Part shown: positions 18,162 through 26,313 of the stretch, in pieces
How the letters are laid out: each line of letters begins with the position of its first letter
Numbering within the stretch: the stretch's first letter is position 1
Source of the DNA: Verrucomicrobiaceae bacterium
Lineage (GTDB): Bacteria; Verrucomicrobiota; Verrucomicrobiia; Verrucomicrobiales; Verrucomicrobiaceae
Assembly: GCA_016713245.1 (NCBI GenBank)
Contig: JADJPM010000001.1
Span: 1,240,001-1,304,000, forward strand
Length of the DNA stretch: 64,000 nucleotides
Direction: 5' to 3'
Notes under the pieces: model-generated
What the model saw: only the letters and a program-made list of their open reading frames with translations
Told to the model about the DNA's origin: nothing
Database searches by the model: none
Program-made: the position numbers and the translations under genes

Positions 18162-19694
18162 ATGGAAAACGACCTCCCGCCTGAATCCTCCGCTGCGCCG
18201 CCTCGGCCCGGTGTGGGTGGGAAAGAGCGTGTTCCATCCCCGTGGGAACTGGATACGGATTGGCAGGAGGCACCTAGGGATCTGAAAAGGCTCTCGCCGT
18301 CACCACCGCCACCTCCTCCGAGGTCGTCCGCTGCGGAGCCTCCCAAGCCGAAAATCGAAGTCAGACCACCCGAGCCACGCGAAAAGTATGTGCCGATGGT
18401 GCGCCGCCCAAAACCGGTGCCGGAGCGAGAGGGCTCCTGGCCTGCGCTGATCATTATGAGCTTGGGGCTGCTTCTCTTTGTGTTCGTGGCTTGGCAATAC
18501 CTTCATGATGAACCTCGCGGCGCGGATGATGATCTGCGGCCGCTACGCGTGGCGGACCAGATGCCTGTGATTCAGGTGCCGCAGAAGATGAAGCGCTTCC
18601 TGGATGCCGTGGTGCCACTGCCCGCTGGTGCGATGCCTGCCACACCGCCGTGGATGTGGGACACGCCCACGCTTTCCCGCTTCTTCAAAGGCAATGGCGC
18701 GGCGCTGGATAATCTGCGTGACCTTCTCGAAGATCCGGACTGGCATCCGGCGCATGCGGCCTGGCATGCGGCAGACCTCGGCAATGATCCGCGCTGGCCG
18801 GTGGTGTTTGCTTTGAAGCAAGCGGAGAGCGCCTACCACGCCCGTCTGGGCCAGGAAGAGGCCGCGTATGTGGCCGCGATCGATTTGGCGGACCTGGCGG
18901 CGCGTCTCGAAGAAATCTGGGCTTGGCCTTCTTTCTACTCGCGTTCGCTGGAAGCCCAGGAACAGGCCGCGCAGGTGCTCGCGGAGCTTTTGAAGCAGAC
19001 GCGGCTTCCGGAGCCGATGCTGCGCCAGTATCAGCGGCAGTACAGCATCTGCCTGCCATTGAATGACACGCTGGTGCAGGCGCTCGGTGCGTTTTATCTG
19101 CATGAGAAGAAGCTCATCTTTGGCCCCGCCAGCGGGGAGCCGCTCGACACGATGCCGGGCGGGGCGCAGTTGAAGCGTCCGGGGCGTTTGTTCTTCAAAC
19201 CACACGCCACCTTGCAGCTCTTCGTCGATCATTTTCGCCGCTTGAGAATGGAGGCGCAGGCACCACTGGCGAACACGGGACTCATCAGCGTGGAGGATTC
19301 CGCCGCGCTGCATCAGCAGGGCTATCAGCCAAACTCGGCCGGTGAATCCTACGCCGCCGCCCGCCTCGCGGGGTATCGCTCATTGCCGGCGAAGCTCGGC
19401 CTCGCAAAAGCTCGCGGCGGGCTGGTGCTGACGCTCTTTGCGATGCGCCGCTGCGTGGCGGAACAGCGCACGCTACCGCCAACGCTCGATAGCCTGCGGC
19501 CAAGGTATCTACTCGATGTGCCGCTCGATCCGTTTTCGGCCGCGCCGTTGCATTACGACATCCGTCACGGCTGGATCTGGTCCGTGGGAACCGATCTGCA
19601 ATCTCAAGGCGGTGCGCCGACGAGTCCGCCGATGCGAGATGCGAAGGAACCCACGGTTGAAATTGGCATCGGCATTGCCTCGGCGGTGCAATGA
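18162..19694 (+). CDS. Membrane-anchored protein with Pro-rich cytoplasmic N-terminus (510 aa)
   Basis: The first 90 residues are Pro-rich and charged (LSPSPPPPPPRSSAAEPPKPK), then one span WPALIIMSLGLLLFVFVAWQYL (about 93-114), then a helical extracytoplasmic region. The last 110 residues resemble a module common in planctomycete/verrucomicrobial proteins: LVLTLFAMRRCVAEQRTLPPTLDSLRPRYLLDVPLDPFSAAPLHYD...WSVGTDLQSQGG. Catalytic function unknown. It precedes the ECF sigma gene by 26 bases and the kinase beyond it, so the three form a likely signalling operon. Confidence 0.78.
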   Translation: MENDLPPESSAAPPRPGVGGKERVPSPWELDTDWQEAPRDLKRLSPSPPPPPPRSSAAEPPKPKIEVRPPEPREKYVPMVRRPKPVPEREGSWPALIIMSLGLLLFVFVAWQYLHDEPRGADDDLRPLRVADQMPVIQVPQKMKRFLDAVVPLPAGAMPATPPWMWDTPTLSRFFKGNGAALDNLRDLLEDPDWHPAHAAWHAADLGNDPRWPVVFALKQAESAYHARLGQEEAAYVAAIDLADLAARLEEIWAWPSFYSRSLEAQEQAAQVLAELLKQTRLPEPMLRQYQRQYSICLPLNDTLVQALGAFYLHEKKLIFGPASGEPLDTMPGGAQLKRPGRLFFKPHATLQLFVDHFRRLRMEAQAPLANTGLISVEDSAALHQQGYQPNSAGESYAAARLAGYRSLPAKLGLAKARGGLVLTLFAMRRCVAEQRTLPPTLDSLRPRYLLDVPLDPFSAAPLHYDIRHGWIWSVGTDLQSQGGAPTSPPMRDAKEPTVEIGIGIASAVQ

Positions 19695-19720
19695 TGCTCC
19701 ATTTCCGCGTTGTTTGATCT

Positions 19721-20437
19721 ATGACATCCAATTTTACCCGTGCCGGCCAGTTTCCTGAAACCTCGTGGACGCAGGTGCGTCTCGCCGGCGTGGCGGACAC
19801 ACGAGCGCTCGAAGGTCTCTGCCGTATGTATTGGGCGCCGCTGTATGCTTTTGCGCGTCGTGATGGCATGAGCCCGGCGGAGTCCGAGGACGTGACGCAG
19901 TCGTTTTTTGCGCATCTGATGCAGGACGAAACACTCAAGAATGCCGACAGCGAGAAGGGGCGTATGCGCAGCTACCTGCTCGGGGCGATGAAACGCTTCA
20001 TCTCGAACTGGCGTCGCGCCGAGATGACGGTGAAACGTGGCGGCAGGCTGCAACGCGTGGATTTCGACACCACCGAAGTCGAAGCCGTGTGCTCCAAGCA
20101 TGGCGATGGGCTTTCACCGGATGCCTTCTTTGAGCGGCGCTGGGCTGTGGCCTTGCTCGATCATGCGTTTAAGGCTCTCGAGCTCGAACAGGCGCTCACC
20201 GGCAAAAAAGAACAGTTTGCTGTCTTGAGTGAGTTTTTGATGGTTCACGGCAAAGAAGCCCAGCATGGCCTTGCCGCGGAAAAGCTCGGCATGAGTGAAG
20301 GAACGGCTCGCGTGGCGGTGCATCGCTTGCGGAAGCGTTTCCGCGAGCTCCTTCGTGAGCATGTGGCCGCCACCGTGGGCAGCGAAGCCGAGGTGGACGA
20401 TGAGCTGCGGCATCTTTTGAGTTTGTACGGTAACTGA
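19721..20437 (+). CDS. ECF-type RNA polymerase sigma factor (planctomycete/verrucomicrobial class)
   Basis: A 238-residue sigma-70 family factor with region 2 (LEGLCRMYWAPLYAFARR...SEDVTQSFFAHLM) and region 4 helix-turn-helix (AAEKLGMSEGTARVAVHRLRKRFRELLR). Such factors in this phylum commonly lie beside Ser/Thr kinases and are thought to be controlled by them rather than by classical anti-sigma factors. Here the kinase starts 27 bases downstream, in line with that. No zinc-finger anti-sigma gene is adjacent. Confidence 0.9.
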   Translation: MTSNFTRAGQFPETSWTQVRLAGVADTRALEGLCRMYWAPLYAFARRDGMSPAESEDVTQSFFAHLMQDETLKNADSEKGRMRSYLLGAMKRFISNWRRAEMTVKRGGRLQRVDFDTTEVEAVCSKHGDGLSPDAFFERRWAVALLDHAFKALELEQALTGKKEQFAVLSEFLMVHGKEAQHGLAAEKLGMSEGTARVAVHRLRKRFRELLREHVAATVGSEAEVDDELRHLLSLYGN

Positions 20438-20464
20438 ATGCCCGAGAGTCGTTAAGGAAACATC

Positions 20465-23400
20465 ATGCCCGAATGCGAAGTCTGCCACACGCCCCTTGAG
20501 ACCAAGGGTTCGAGGACATTTTGCCCGGCATGCATGTTGCGCGGCCTCATGGAAGAGCCTGACCCGGAGGCGGAGACTCAGATCACGGAGGCTCCGGCGG
20601 TGGGAGACATGCCGCGGGTGCCGAGGCATTCGATGATCGAAAAGATCGGCGAAGGTGGTTTCGCGAATGTGTATCGAGCGATGCAACGCGAGCCGGTGAA
20701 GCGCGAGGTGGCCATCAAGGTGCTCAAACCGCAGATCGCGAGCTACCATGTGCTGGCACGCTTTGAGACGGAACGTCAGACGCTGGCGCGGATGGAGCAT
20801 CCAGGCATCGCTCGGCTTTGGGACAGCGGCGTGACGATGCACGGGCAGCCGTTCTTTGCGATGGAGCTGGTCCGCGGCGAGCCGGTGACGGCTTACTGCG
20901 AGAAGAACCACCTCACGCTCGACGAGCGGCTGCAAATCTTCTGCTCGATCTGCGATGCGGTGCAGCATGCGCATGAAAAAGGCGTGCTGCATCGCGATTT
21001 GAAGCCCTCGAACATCCTCGTGGCCGGAGCGGGATCGGAGCGAGTGGTGAAGATCATCGACTTCGGCATCGCGAAGGCACTGGAGCTTTCACCGGACGCG
21101 GCGGATGATCATGAGACCGGCGCGATGACCTCGATTCATCAAGCCGTGGGCACGCCCGGCTACATGAGCCCGGAGCAGAGCGCCTGGGGCGCTCATCATG
21201 TGGATGCTCGTTCCGATCTCTACGCGCTCGGCGTGGTGCTATACGAGCTGCTCACAGGCTCGACGCCGTTGCAGATCGAGCGCAAAGCCAATGACGACGC
21301 CCGCCAATGGCCGGTGGCAAAGCATGTCACGTCACCTTCGCAGCTCTCACGCACGATTTTGCTCACCAAGACGGAGAAGCGTGATCTCGACGCGATCGTG
21401 CTGAAGGCGCTGGAGATGGATTCGACGCGTCGTTATGCCAGCGCGGCGGCCTTTGCGGATGATATCCAGCGTCACCTGCATGATGAGCCGGTGCTCGCGG
21501 GTGAGAGGTCGTGGACGTATGTGATGCAAAAATTCACACGGCGCCATCTGCCCTTTGTGGTGAGTGCCAGTGTGGCCTCGGTGGCGGTGGTGACCGGTCT
21601 CACGGTGAGCACAATTTTGTATATCAAAGAGCAAAAAGCCCGCTCGCACGCCGAGGATCGACAGCTCGTGATCGAGGCCCGTGAGGCGGAGCTGCGCCGC
21701 ACGCTGAGCCGAGCGGATTATGCCTCGGCGCAGCAGTTCAAAAACACGGGCGATGCGCAAAGCGCCGTGGCCTGCCTCGTGCGTGCTTTACGACAAGATC
21801 CATCGTTCAAAGCGGCAGCGGCAGACTTGCAGATGATGCTGCTTCAGGACGACACGCCGCAGCCGGTGGAGACGGTGATACCTGTCGATCCCGCCTGGGG
21901 AGAGGTGCAGGAGAATGTGGGCGCGGTCTCCGCCGGCGGACATGTGCTGGCCGTGGTGTTTTTAAAGGACGGCAAACAGCGGGCGATGCTCTTCCGTCAT
22001 GCGAAGGGCCTTTGGAACCGTCGCGAACTCTCGCTGAAGACGAAGCTGCTGGCGCTGGAGCTGTCACCGAGTGGAAATATTCTCGTGATGGCCGAGGAAG
22101 GCGGTGAGGTGCGGCTCCTACGACCTGAAGAACCGGCGTTTGAGAAGAAGTGGACACCGCCCGCCAAGGTCACCGCCGTGACGACCACCCCCGTGAGTGA
22201 ATCCGTGGCGGTGGGCTGCGCGGATGGCTCGGTGTGGATCATGGGTGCCTCGGAGGAGCGGTCGCCAAAGCGCGTGGGCGAGGTCTCTGGTGCGGTGACG
22301 CAGTTGCTGATCCAGGCGCAGGAGCGTCTCATCGTGGCTGGAAGCCGTGAAGGCGAGCTGCGAAGGCTGGCGGTGTTCAACCCGAGCGAACATCGACTGC
22401 TGATCAAAATGCCCGGCGAGGTCAGCGCCGTGAGCAGCTCCGGCAATGCGATGCTGGCCGTGGGTGATTCACTCGGCAACGTGGCCTGCGTCACGAATGA
22501 TGTGGAGTCACTGCCGGTAACGCATTTGCATGACAGCGCCATCACCGCCGTGGCACTGACCAATGGACGTGGAAACCCGATGATGCTCACCGCCGGTGGC
22601 GCACGCGATTTGCGGGTGAAGTGGTTTGATTTGAAGAGCCGCGTTGAGTTGAAACCGCCGGTCGAGTCCGCGGGATCGGTGCGCCACATCGCCATGACAC
22701 GCAGCGGGGACAGCGCCGTGATCGTGAACGCGGACGCTTCTGTGCGCATGTGGCGTCAGGCGGGCGAGGGAGCGATCACCGTGCGGAAGCCCCAGCGTGC
22801 GCGATTCATCGCCATGAGCACCCACGGCCACGCGATGGCCGTGCGGCGTGATCTTGGCCGTGGGCTTGAGGTGCTCACGCTGCCGCAGGACGCGATGTAT
22901 GGCACGGTGCTCGACCATGGTGGCACGAAGTCGCTGCTCGGACTGCGCGGGCGTGCCTGCGCCATCTTCTGCGCGGATGGTGAGACGCTGGTGGAATCAA
23001 ACGAGCTCGGCGTGGCTGCGCTGTGGGACACCGCGAAGGCCACGCTGCTCGACTCACGCCGCTGGAGCCAGGCGGCGATGGCGCTAGGACCCGGCGCGGG
23101 TGATTCGATCCGCGCCGTGCTGGTCGATGGCTCTCTGATCGAGGTGCCGATGGATGGCGGGGCCTTGCGTACGCTGGTGCCGGCCTCCAGTGCGAATGTC
23201 TGGACGCTCGCCGCGATCTCGCCGGATGGCCGTGGAGCCGCGTGGGCCACTTCATCACCCGATTTGCAGCATCAATGTCATCTGCGTGTGTGGTGGGAGG
23301 GTGAGAAAGAGGCGCGTGAGTTGACAGCGGAGCGTCTCTCGGCCATCGCCATCCACGCGGGCACGCGACGTGTGGCGCTCGGACTGGGCAATGGTCATGT

Positions 23401-24148
23401 GCGGGTTATTCACGGTCAGGAAGATCCGCGCGGCATCGCGGTGCCGCTGCATCAAAGCGCCATTACCTCGCTGGCTTTCAGCCCGGATGGAAATGCCCTG
23501 CTCACCGGCTCCACGGATCACACGGCGGCGATCTGGAAGGCACGTTCGCTGGCTCCCCTGATGGATCCTTTGCGTCTGGATGATGCGGTGGAGCAGGTGG
23601 TCTTCAGTGGGGATGGCCGTCGGTTTGCCTGCGCCACGACGCAGCAGGTCATCGTGGGTGATTTCGAGGCGCGAGGCCTTCTGGGAGAAGGCTTCACGCT
23701 GCCCAACATTGGTCGCAAGCTCACGCTGAACCATCACGGCACTCGTGTGGCCTTTTCCATCGGGAATGGAAGCACCTTCGTGCATGACATCGCGCCTGCG
23801 GCCTCGTCTCCTGTGCCGGAGTGGTTTCTGAAACTGGCGGAGACCTATGTGTCACGCCGCATGACAGCGCAGGGCACGGTGGAGATGCAGGATCATCCGG
23901 GTCTTGAAGTGTTGCAGGAACTCGTGCCGAAGGACTCGAAGGACGAGTGGAGCCATTTTGCCGGATGGATGTTCGCCCATACCGGCCTGCGAACGATCAC
24001 GCCATGGTCTTCGCTCACACTTGAAAGTTATCTGGCCGAGGTGGACAAACGTCCTGCTACCACGCGAAACATCGAGCGTCGTCGTTTGCGAACGCTGTTG
24101 TATCACGAGCGTGAAATGGGCGGAGAGCCTGAGAAGCCAGTGCCGTGA
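20465..24148 (+). CDS. Ser/Thr protein kinase with WD40 propeller (1227 aa)
   Basis: A Hanks-type kinase. Residues 1-30 form a zinc ribbon (CEVCHTPLETKGSRTFCPAC). The kinase domain runs about 55-340: glycine loop IGEGGFANVYRA, VAIKVL lysine, catalytic HRDLKPSNILV (about 176), DFGIAKAL and GTPGYMSPEQ. One membrane span follows (LPFVVSASVASVAVVTGLTVSTILYI, about 362-388), a helical linker, then WD40-like blades from about 470 to 1110 (e.g. ITSLAFSPDGNALLTGSTDHTAAIWKA). The propeller should face the periplasm as a sensor or scaffold. It follows the ECF sigma gene by 27 bases. All catalytic residues look intact. Confidence 0.95.
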   Translation: MPECEVCHTPLETKGSRTFCPACMLRGLMEEPDPEAETQITEAPAVGDMPRVPRHSMIEKIGEGGFANVYRAMQREPVKREVAIKVLKPQIASYHVLARFETERQTLARMEHPGIARLWDSGVTMHGQPFFAMELVRGEPVTAYCEKNHLTLDERLQIFCSICDAVQHAHEKGVLHRDLKPSNILVAGAGSERVVKIIDFGIAKALELSPDAADDHETGAMTSIHQAVGTPGYMSPEQSAWGAHHVDARSDLYALGVVLYELLTGSTPLQIERKANDDARQWPVAKHVTSPSQLSRTILLTKTEKRDLDAIVLKALEMDSTRRYASAAAFADDIQRHLHDEPVLAGERSWTYVMQKFTRRHLPFVVSASVASVAVVTGLTVSTILYIKEQKARSHAEDRQLVIEAREAELRRTLSRADYASAQQFKNTGDAQSAVACLVRALRQDPSFKAAAADLQMMLLQDDTPQPVETVIPVDPAWGEVQENVGAVSAGGHVLAVVFLKDGKQRAMLFRHAKGLWNRRELSLKTKLLALELSPSGNILVMAEEGGEVRLLRPEEPAFEKKWTPPAKVTAVTTTPVSESVAVGCADGSVWIMGASEERSPKRVGEVSGAVTQLLIQAQERLIVAGSREGELRRLAVFNPSEHRLLIKMPGEVSAVSSSGNAMLAVGDSLGNVACVTNDVESLPVTHLHDSAITAVALTNGRGNPMMLTAGGARDLRVKWFDLKSRVELKPPVESAGSVRHIAMTRSGDSAVIVNADASVRMWRQAGEGAITVRKPQRARFIAMSTHGHAMAVRRDLGRGLEVLTLPQDAMYGTVLDHGGTKSLLGLRGRACAIFCADGETLVESNELGVAALWDTAKATLLDSRRWSQAAMALGPGAGDSIRAVLVDGSLIEVPMDGGALRTLVPASSANVWTLAAISPDGRGAAWATSSPDLQHQCHLRVWWEGEKEARELTAERLSAIAIHAGTRRVALGLGNGHVRVIHGQEDPRGIAVPLHQSAITSLAFSPDGNALLTGSTDHTAAIWKARSLAPLMDPLRLDDAVEQVVFSGDGRRFACATTQQVIVGDFEARGLLGEGFTLPNIGRKLTLNHHGTRVAFSIGNGSTFVHDIAPAASSPVPEWFLKLAETYVSRRMTAQGTVEMQDHPGLEVLQELVPKDSKDEWSHFAGWMFAHTGLRTITPWSSLTLESYLAEVDKRPATTRNIERRRLRTLLYHEREMGGEPEKPVP

Positions 24149-24226
24149 AAAATATTTTCTGAGTGGCTGAATAGGCCGCGAGAGGGCTCGTCACAAGATG
24201 CGGAAATCAATCTTTCCACTCACCCC

Positions 24227-24550
24227 ATGAAAACACTCCTCTCCATCCTTGCCGCCGCCGCTGTTCTTGGTGTCGCGGCTCCCACCACCGCCAAGGCTGA
24301 TCCCGGCTGCCGCAGTGGCAGCCCCACCCGCGTCGTCGGCTACACCTCCTGCGGCACGCCCATCCTCGCTGTCTATCGCATCGTCGGCTATGACCGCTGC
24401 GGTCAACCGATCGGTCAATGGGTGACCCTTCCTCCGCAGGTGCCCAGCCGCGGTTACTCCTCCGGTTACGGCTCGCCGCACCATGGCCACAGCGGTTACT
24501 ATGGCCGTCCGCGCTCCGGCATCAGCTTCAGCTTTGGTTTCGGCAGGTAG
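24227..24550 (+). CDS. Small exported Gly/Tyr-rich protein
   Basis: A 107-residue protein with signal peptide MKTLLSILAAAAVLGVAAPTTAKA. The mature part has a repeated word (VVGYTSCGTPILAVY then IVGYDRCGQPIGQWV) with paired cysteines, and a His/Ser/Tyr/Gly-rich tail ending in SGISFSFGFGR. No family recognised; similar small secreted proteins are frequent in this phylum. It stands alone 78 bases after the kinase gene. Confidence 0.75.
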   Translation: MKTLLSILAAAAVLGVAAPTTAKADPGCRSGSPTRVVGYTSCGTPILAVYRIVGYDRCGQPIGQWVTLPPQVPSRGYSSGYGSPHHGHSGYYGRPRSGISFSFGFGR

Positions 24551-24624
24551 TAGCGCCGGATCGAGGCCGATTCTCAAAGTGAACGTCTCATTGAGGCGGT
24601 GCAGTTTGGGAAGGGCGTGAGCCA

Positions 24625-24661
24625 TAGGCGGCGGTTGCCCGGTCGTAGCTTCCGCCGCCTA
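24625..24661. repeat. Inverted repeat TAGGCGGCGG in convergent gap
   Basis: TAGGCGGCGG (24625-24634) is perfectly inverted at 24652-24661 with a 17-base loop. It lies between the small exported gene and the convergent isomerase-like gene. There is no T-run after it, so it is not a standard terminator; it may be another REP-like unit. Confidence 0.6.
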
Positions 24662-24699
24662 CAGGCCCTTCGGTGGCCCTTTGCGGGCTGAACAAGCCT

Positions 24700-25584
24700 T
24701 CACACCACCGTGCAGATTGTCACTCCCTGCTTGAGCGAGGCGAGCTTGTTAGGACGCTTCGGGATGAATTCCTGACCGAGATAACCGGTGTAACCAGTCT
24801 CCTGAATGGCTTTGATGATGGCGGGGTAATTCAGCTCCTGCGTCTCGTCGATCTCCGCACGTCCTGGCACGCCGCCAGTATGGTAGTGGGCGAAGAATTC
24901 GTGATCGCGCTGAATGGTGGCGATGACATCACCCTCCATGATCTGCATGTGGTAGATGTCGTAGAGCAGCTTGAAGTGCGGCGAGCCGAGCTTTTTGCAC
25001 AGAGCGACACCCCAGGCGCTGTGATCGCACATGTAGTCCGGGTGGTTCACTTTGCTGTTCAGCAGCTCCATCACCAGCGTGACGCCCAGCTTCTCACACA
25101 GCGGAAGCAGACGTTGAAGGCCCTTGGCGCAGTTGTCGAGGCCTTGCTCATCGCTCATGCCGTCGCGATTGCCGCTGAAGCAGATGACCTGCTTGAAGCC
25201 CGCCTCGGCGGACTCCTTCAAAAGCGGCTCATAAGCCTGCAAGAGCAGGTCGTGATGCTCGATGCGGTTCCAGCCCTTCGGAATCGGGCCGATCTTCACG
25301 CCGCCAGGGCCTTCGATGGTGGGAAAGCTCACCATGGCGCAGTGCAGACCGTGCTTTTTCACCGTGGCAAAATCCTTCGGATCAAGCAGCTCGACGGATT
25401 CGAGGCCGATCTCCTTCGCCGCGAGGCAGAAGTCCTCCAACGGGATCTCCTTGTAGCACCACTTGCACGCCGAGTGCTTCACCTTGCCTCCCGCAGCCTT
25501 GTCAGCGGCTTCGATCTGCGTTTGCAGCACCGCAGCAAGAGAGAGAATGCCAAAGTGACGGCGGGAGAGATTGGGCGGGGTCAT
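24700..25584 (-). CDS. Exported hydroxypyruvate isomerase-like TIM-barrel protein
   Basis: A 294-residue protein of the xylose-isomerase-like TIM-barrel superfamily (AP endonuclease 2 fold). A Tat-type leader is present: PPNLSRRHFGILSLAAVL. In the barrel, VICFSGNRDGMSDEQGLDNCAKGL, LVMELLNSKVNHPDYMCDHS, LLYDIYHMQIMEGDV and GRAEIDETQELNY carry the Glu, Asp, His and Glu residues expected for metal and substrate binding in Hyi-type enzymes. Verrucomicrobia and Planctomycetes have many such exported isomerases acting on sugars; the substrate is not known. Single gene. Confidence 0.88.
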   Translation of the reverse strand: MTPPNLSRRHFGILSLAAVLQTQIEAADKAAGGKVKHSACKWCYKEIPLEDFCLAAKEIGLESVELLDPKDFATVKKHGLHCAMVSFPTIEGPGGVKIGPIPKGWNRIEHHDLLLQAYEPLLKESAEAGFKQVICFSGNRDGMSDEQGLDNCAKGLQRLLPLCEKLGVTLVMELLNSKVNHPDYMCDHSAWGVALCKKLGSPHFKLLYDIYHMQIMEGDVIATIQRDHEFFAHYHTGGVPGRAEIDETQELNYPAIIKAIQETGYTGYLGQEFIPKRPNKLASLKQGVTICTVV

Positions 25585-25704
25585 GAGAAAAACCTAAACG
25601 ACCTGCGCCTATTCGCTCAAGCAAAGAATGCAGCGAGACCGAGTGATAAGGGGCTGGGAAGATTATCCATTGCAGAAAAAGCGCCCGCAGGTCAAACTTG
25701 CGAC

Positions 25705-25902
25705 ATGAGCACCGCCATCAAAACGAATGCATCAACATCTGCTGCGGCCAAACGTGAGGCCGCGTTGGAAGCGGCTCAGCGCAGTGGCAAAGACTGGCGT
25801 CGGGTTTTTGGCTGGGCTGCTGGTGACCCTTTGCATGCTGAGGCCGTCAAGCTGGGAGCACAATACCGTCAAAATCAGCAAATAGACCATGCTCATTCTT
25901 GA
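25705..25902 (+). CDS. Probable antitoxin of a VapC-type pair (65 aa)
   Basis: MSTAIKTNASTSAAAKREAA begins a small, Ala-rich charged protein (KDWRRVFGWAAGDPLHAEAVK) whose stop overlaps the start of the downstream PIN-domain gene by 14 bases. Position, size and overlap are those of an antitoxin; the sequence itself matches no antitoxin family I know. Confidence 0.65.
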   Translation: MSTAIKTNASTSAAAKREAALEAAQRSGKDWRRVFGWAAGDPLHAEAVKLGAQYRQNQQIDHAHS

Positions 25903-26308
25903 TACCGACCATCTTTCTGAAATGGATCGCGGTTCGGAGCTGGGCATTGCCTTGAGAGACAGGATCACGCCACATGCCCGCGAGGTCTTTGTAACCATCG
26001 TCACTGCGGAGGAGTCTCTCCGAGGCTGGTTGGCGGCAATTCATGGTTAAAAAGGCGCCACCCATCTCATCTACGCCTACTCACGTCTCGATGCCGCTCT
26101 GCATTCGCTGGAGGAATGGATGCGCCTTGGGTGGGATGAGGATTCGGCTCGAATATTTGATCAGTTGAAGGCGGGCGGCGTGGCCATCGGGACCATGGAC
26201 CTACGCATCGCCAGCATCGCTTTGGCCTACGAAGCCACCCTCCTCTCACGCAATCTGAAAGACTTCCAGCAAGTGCCTGGATTGAAGGTGGAAAACTGGC
26301 TGGAGTGA
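25889..26308 (+). pseudogene. VapC-like PIN-domain toxin, interrupted by an in-frame stop
   Basis: From ATG 25889 a PIN-domain protein can be read over 139 codons to TGA at 26306-26308, but codon 54 is TAA (26048-26050). Before it: MLILDTDHLSEMDRG with the first catalytic Asp and TAEESLRGWLAAIHG with the Glu. After it: the third acidic site in GTMDLRIASIALAYEATLLSRNLKDFQQVPGLKVENW. Everything except the one codon is intact, so inactivation looks recent. A restart at ATG 26120 would make only a fragment. VapC toxins cleave initiator tRNA or rRNA. Confidence 0.85.
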
Positions 26309-26313
26309 GGTTT

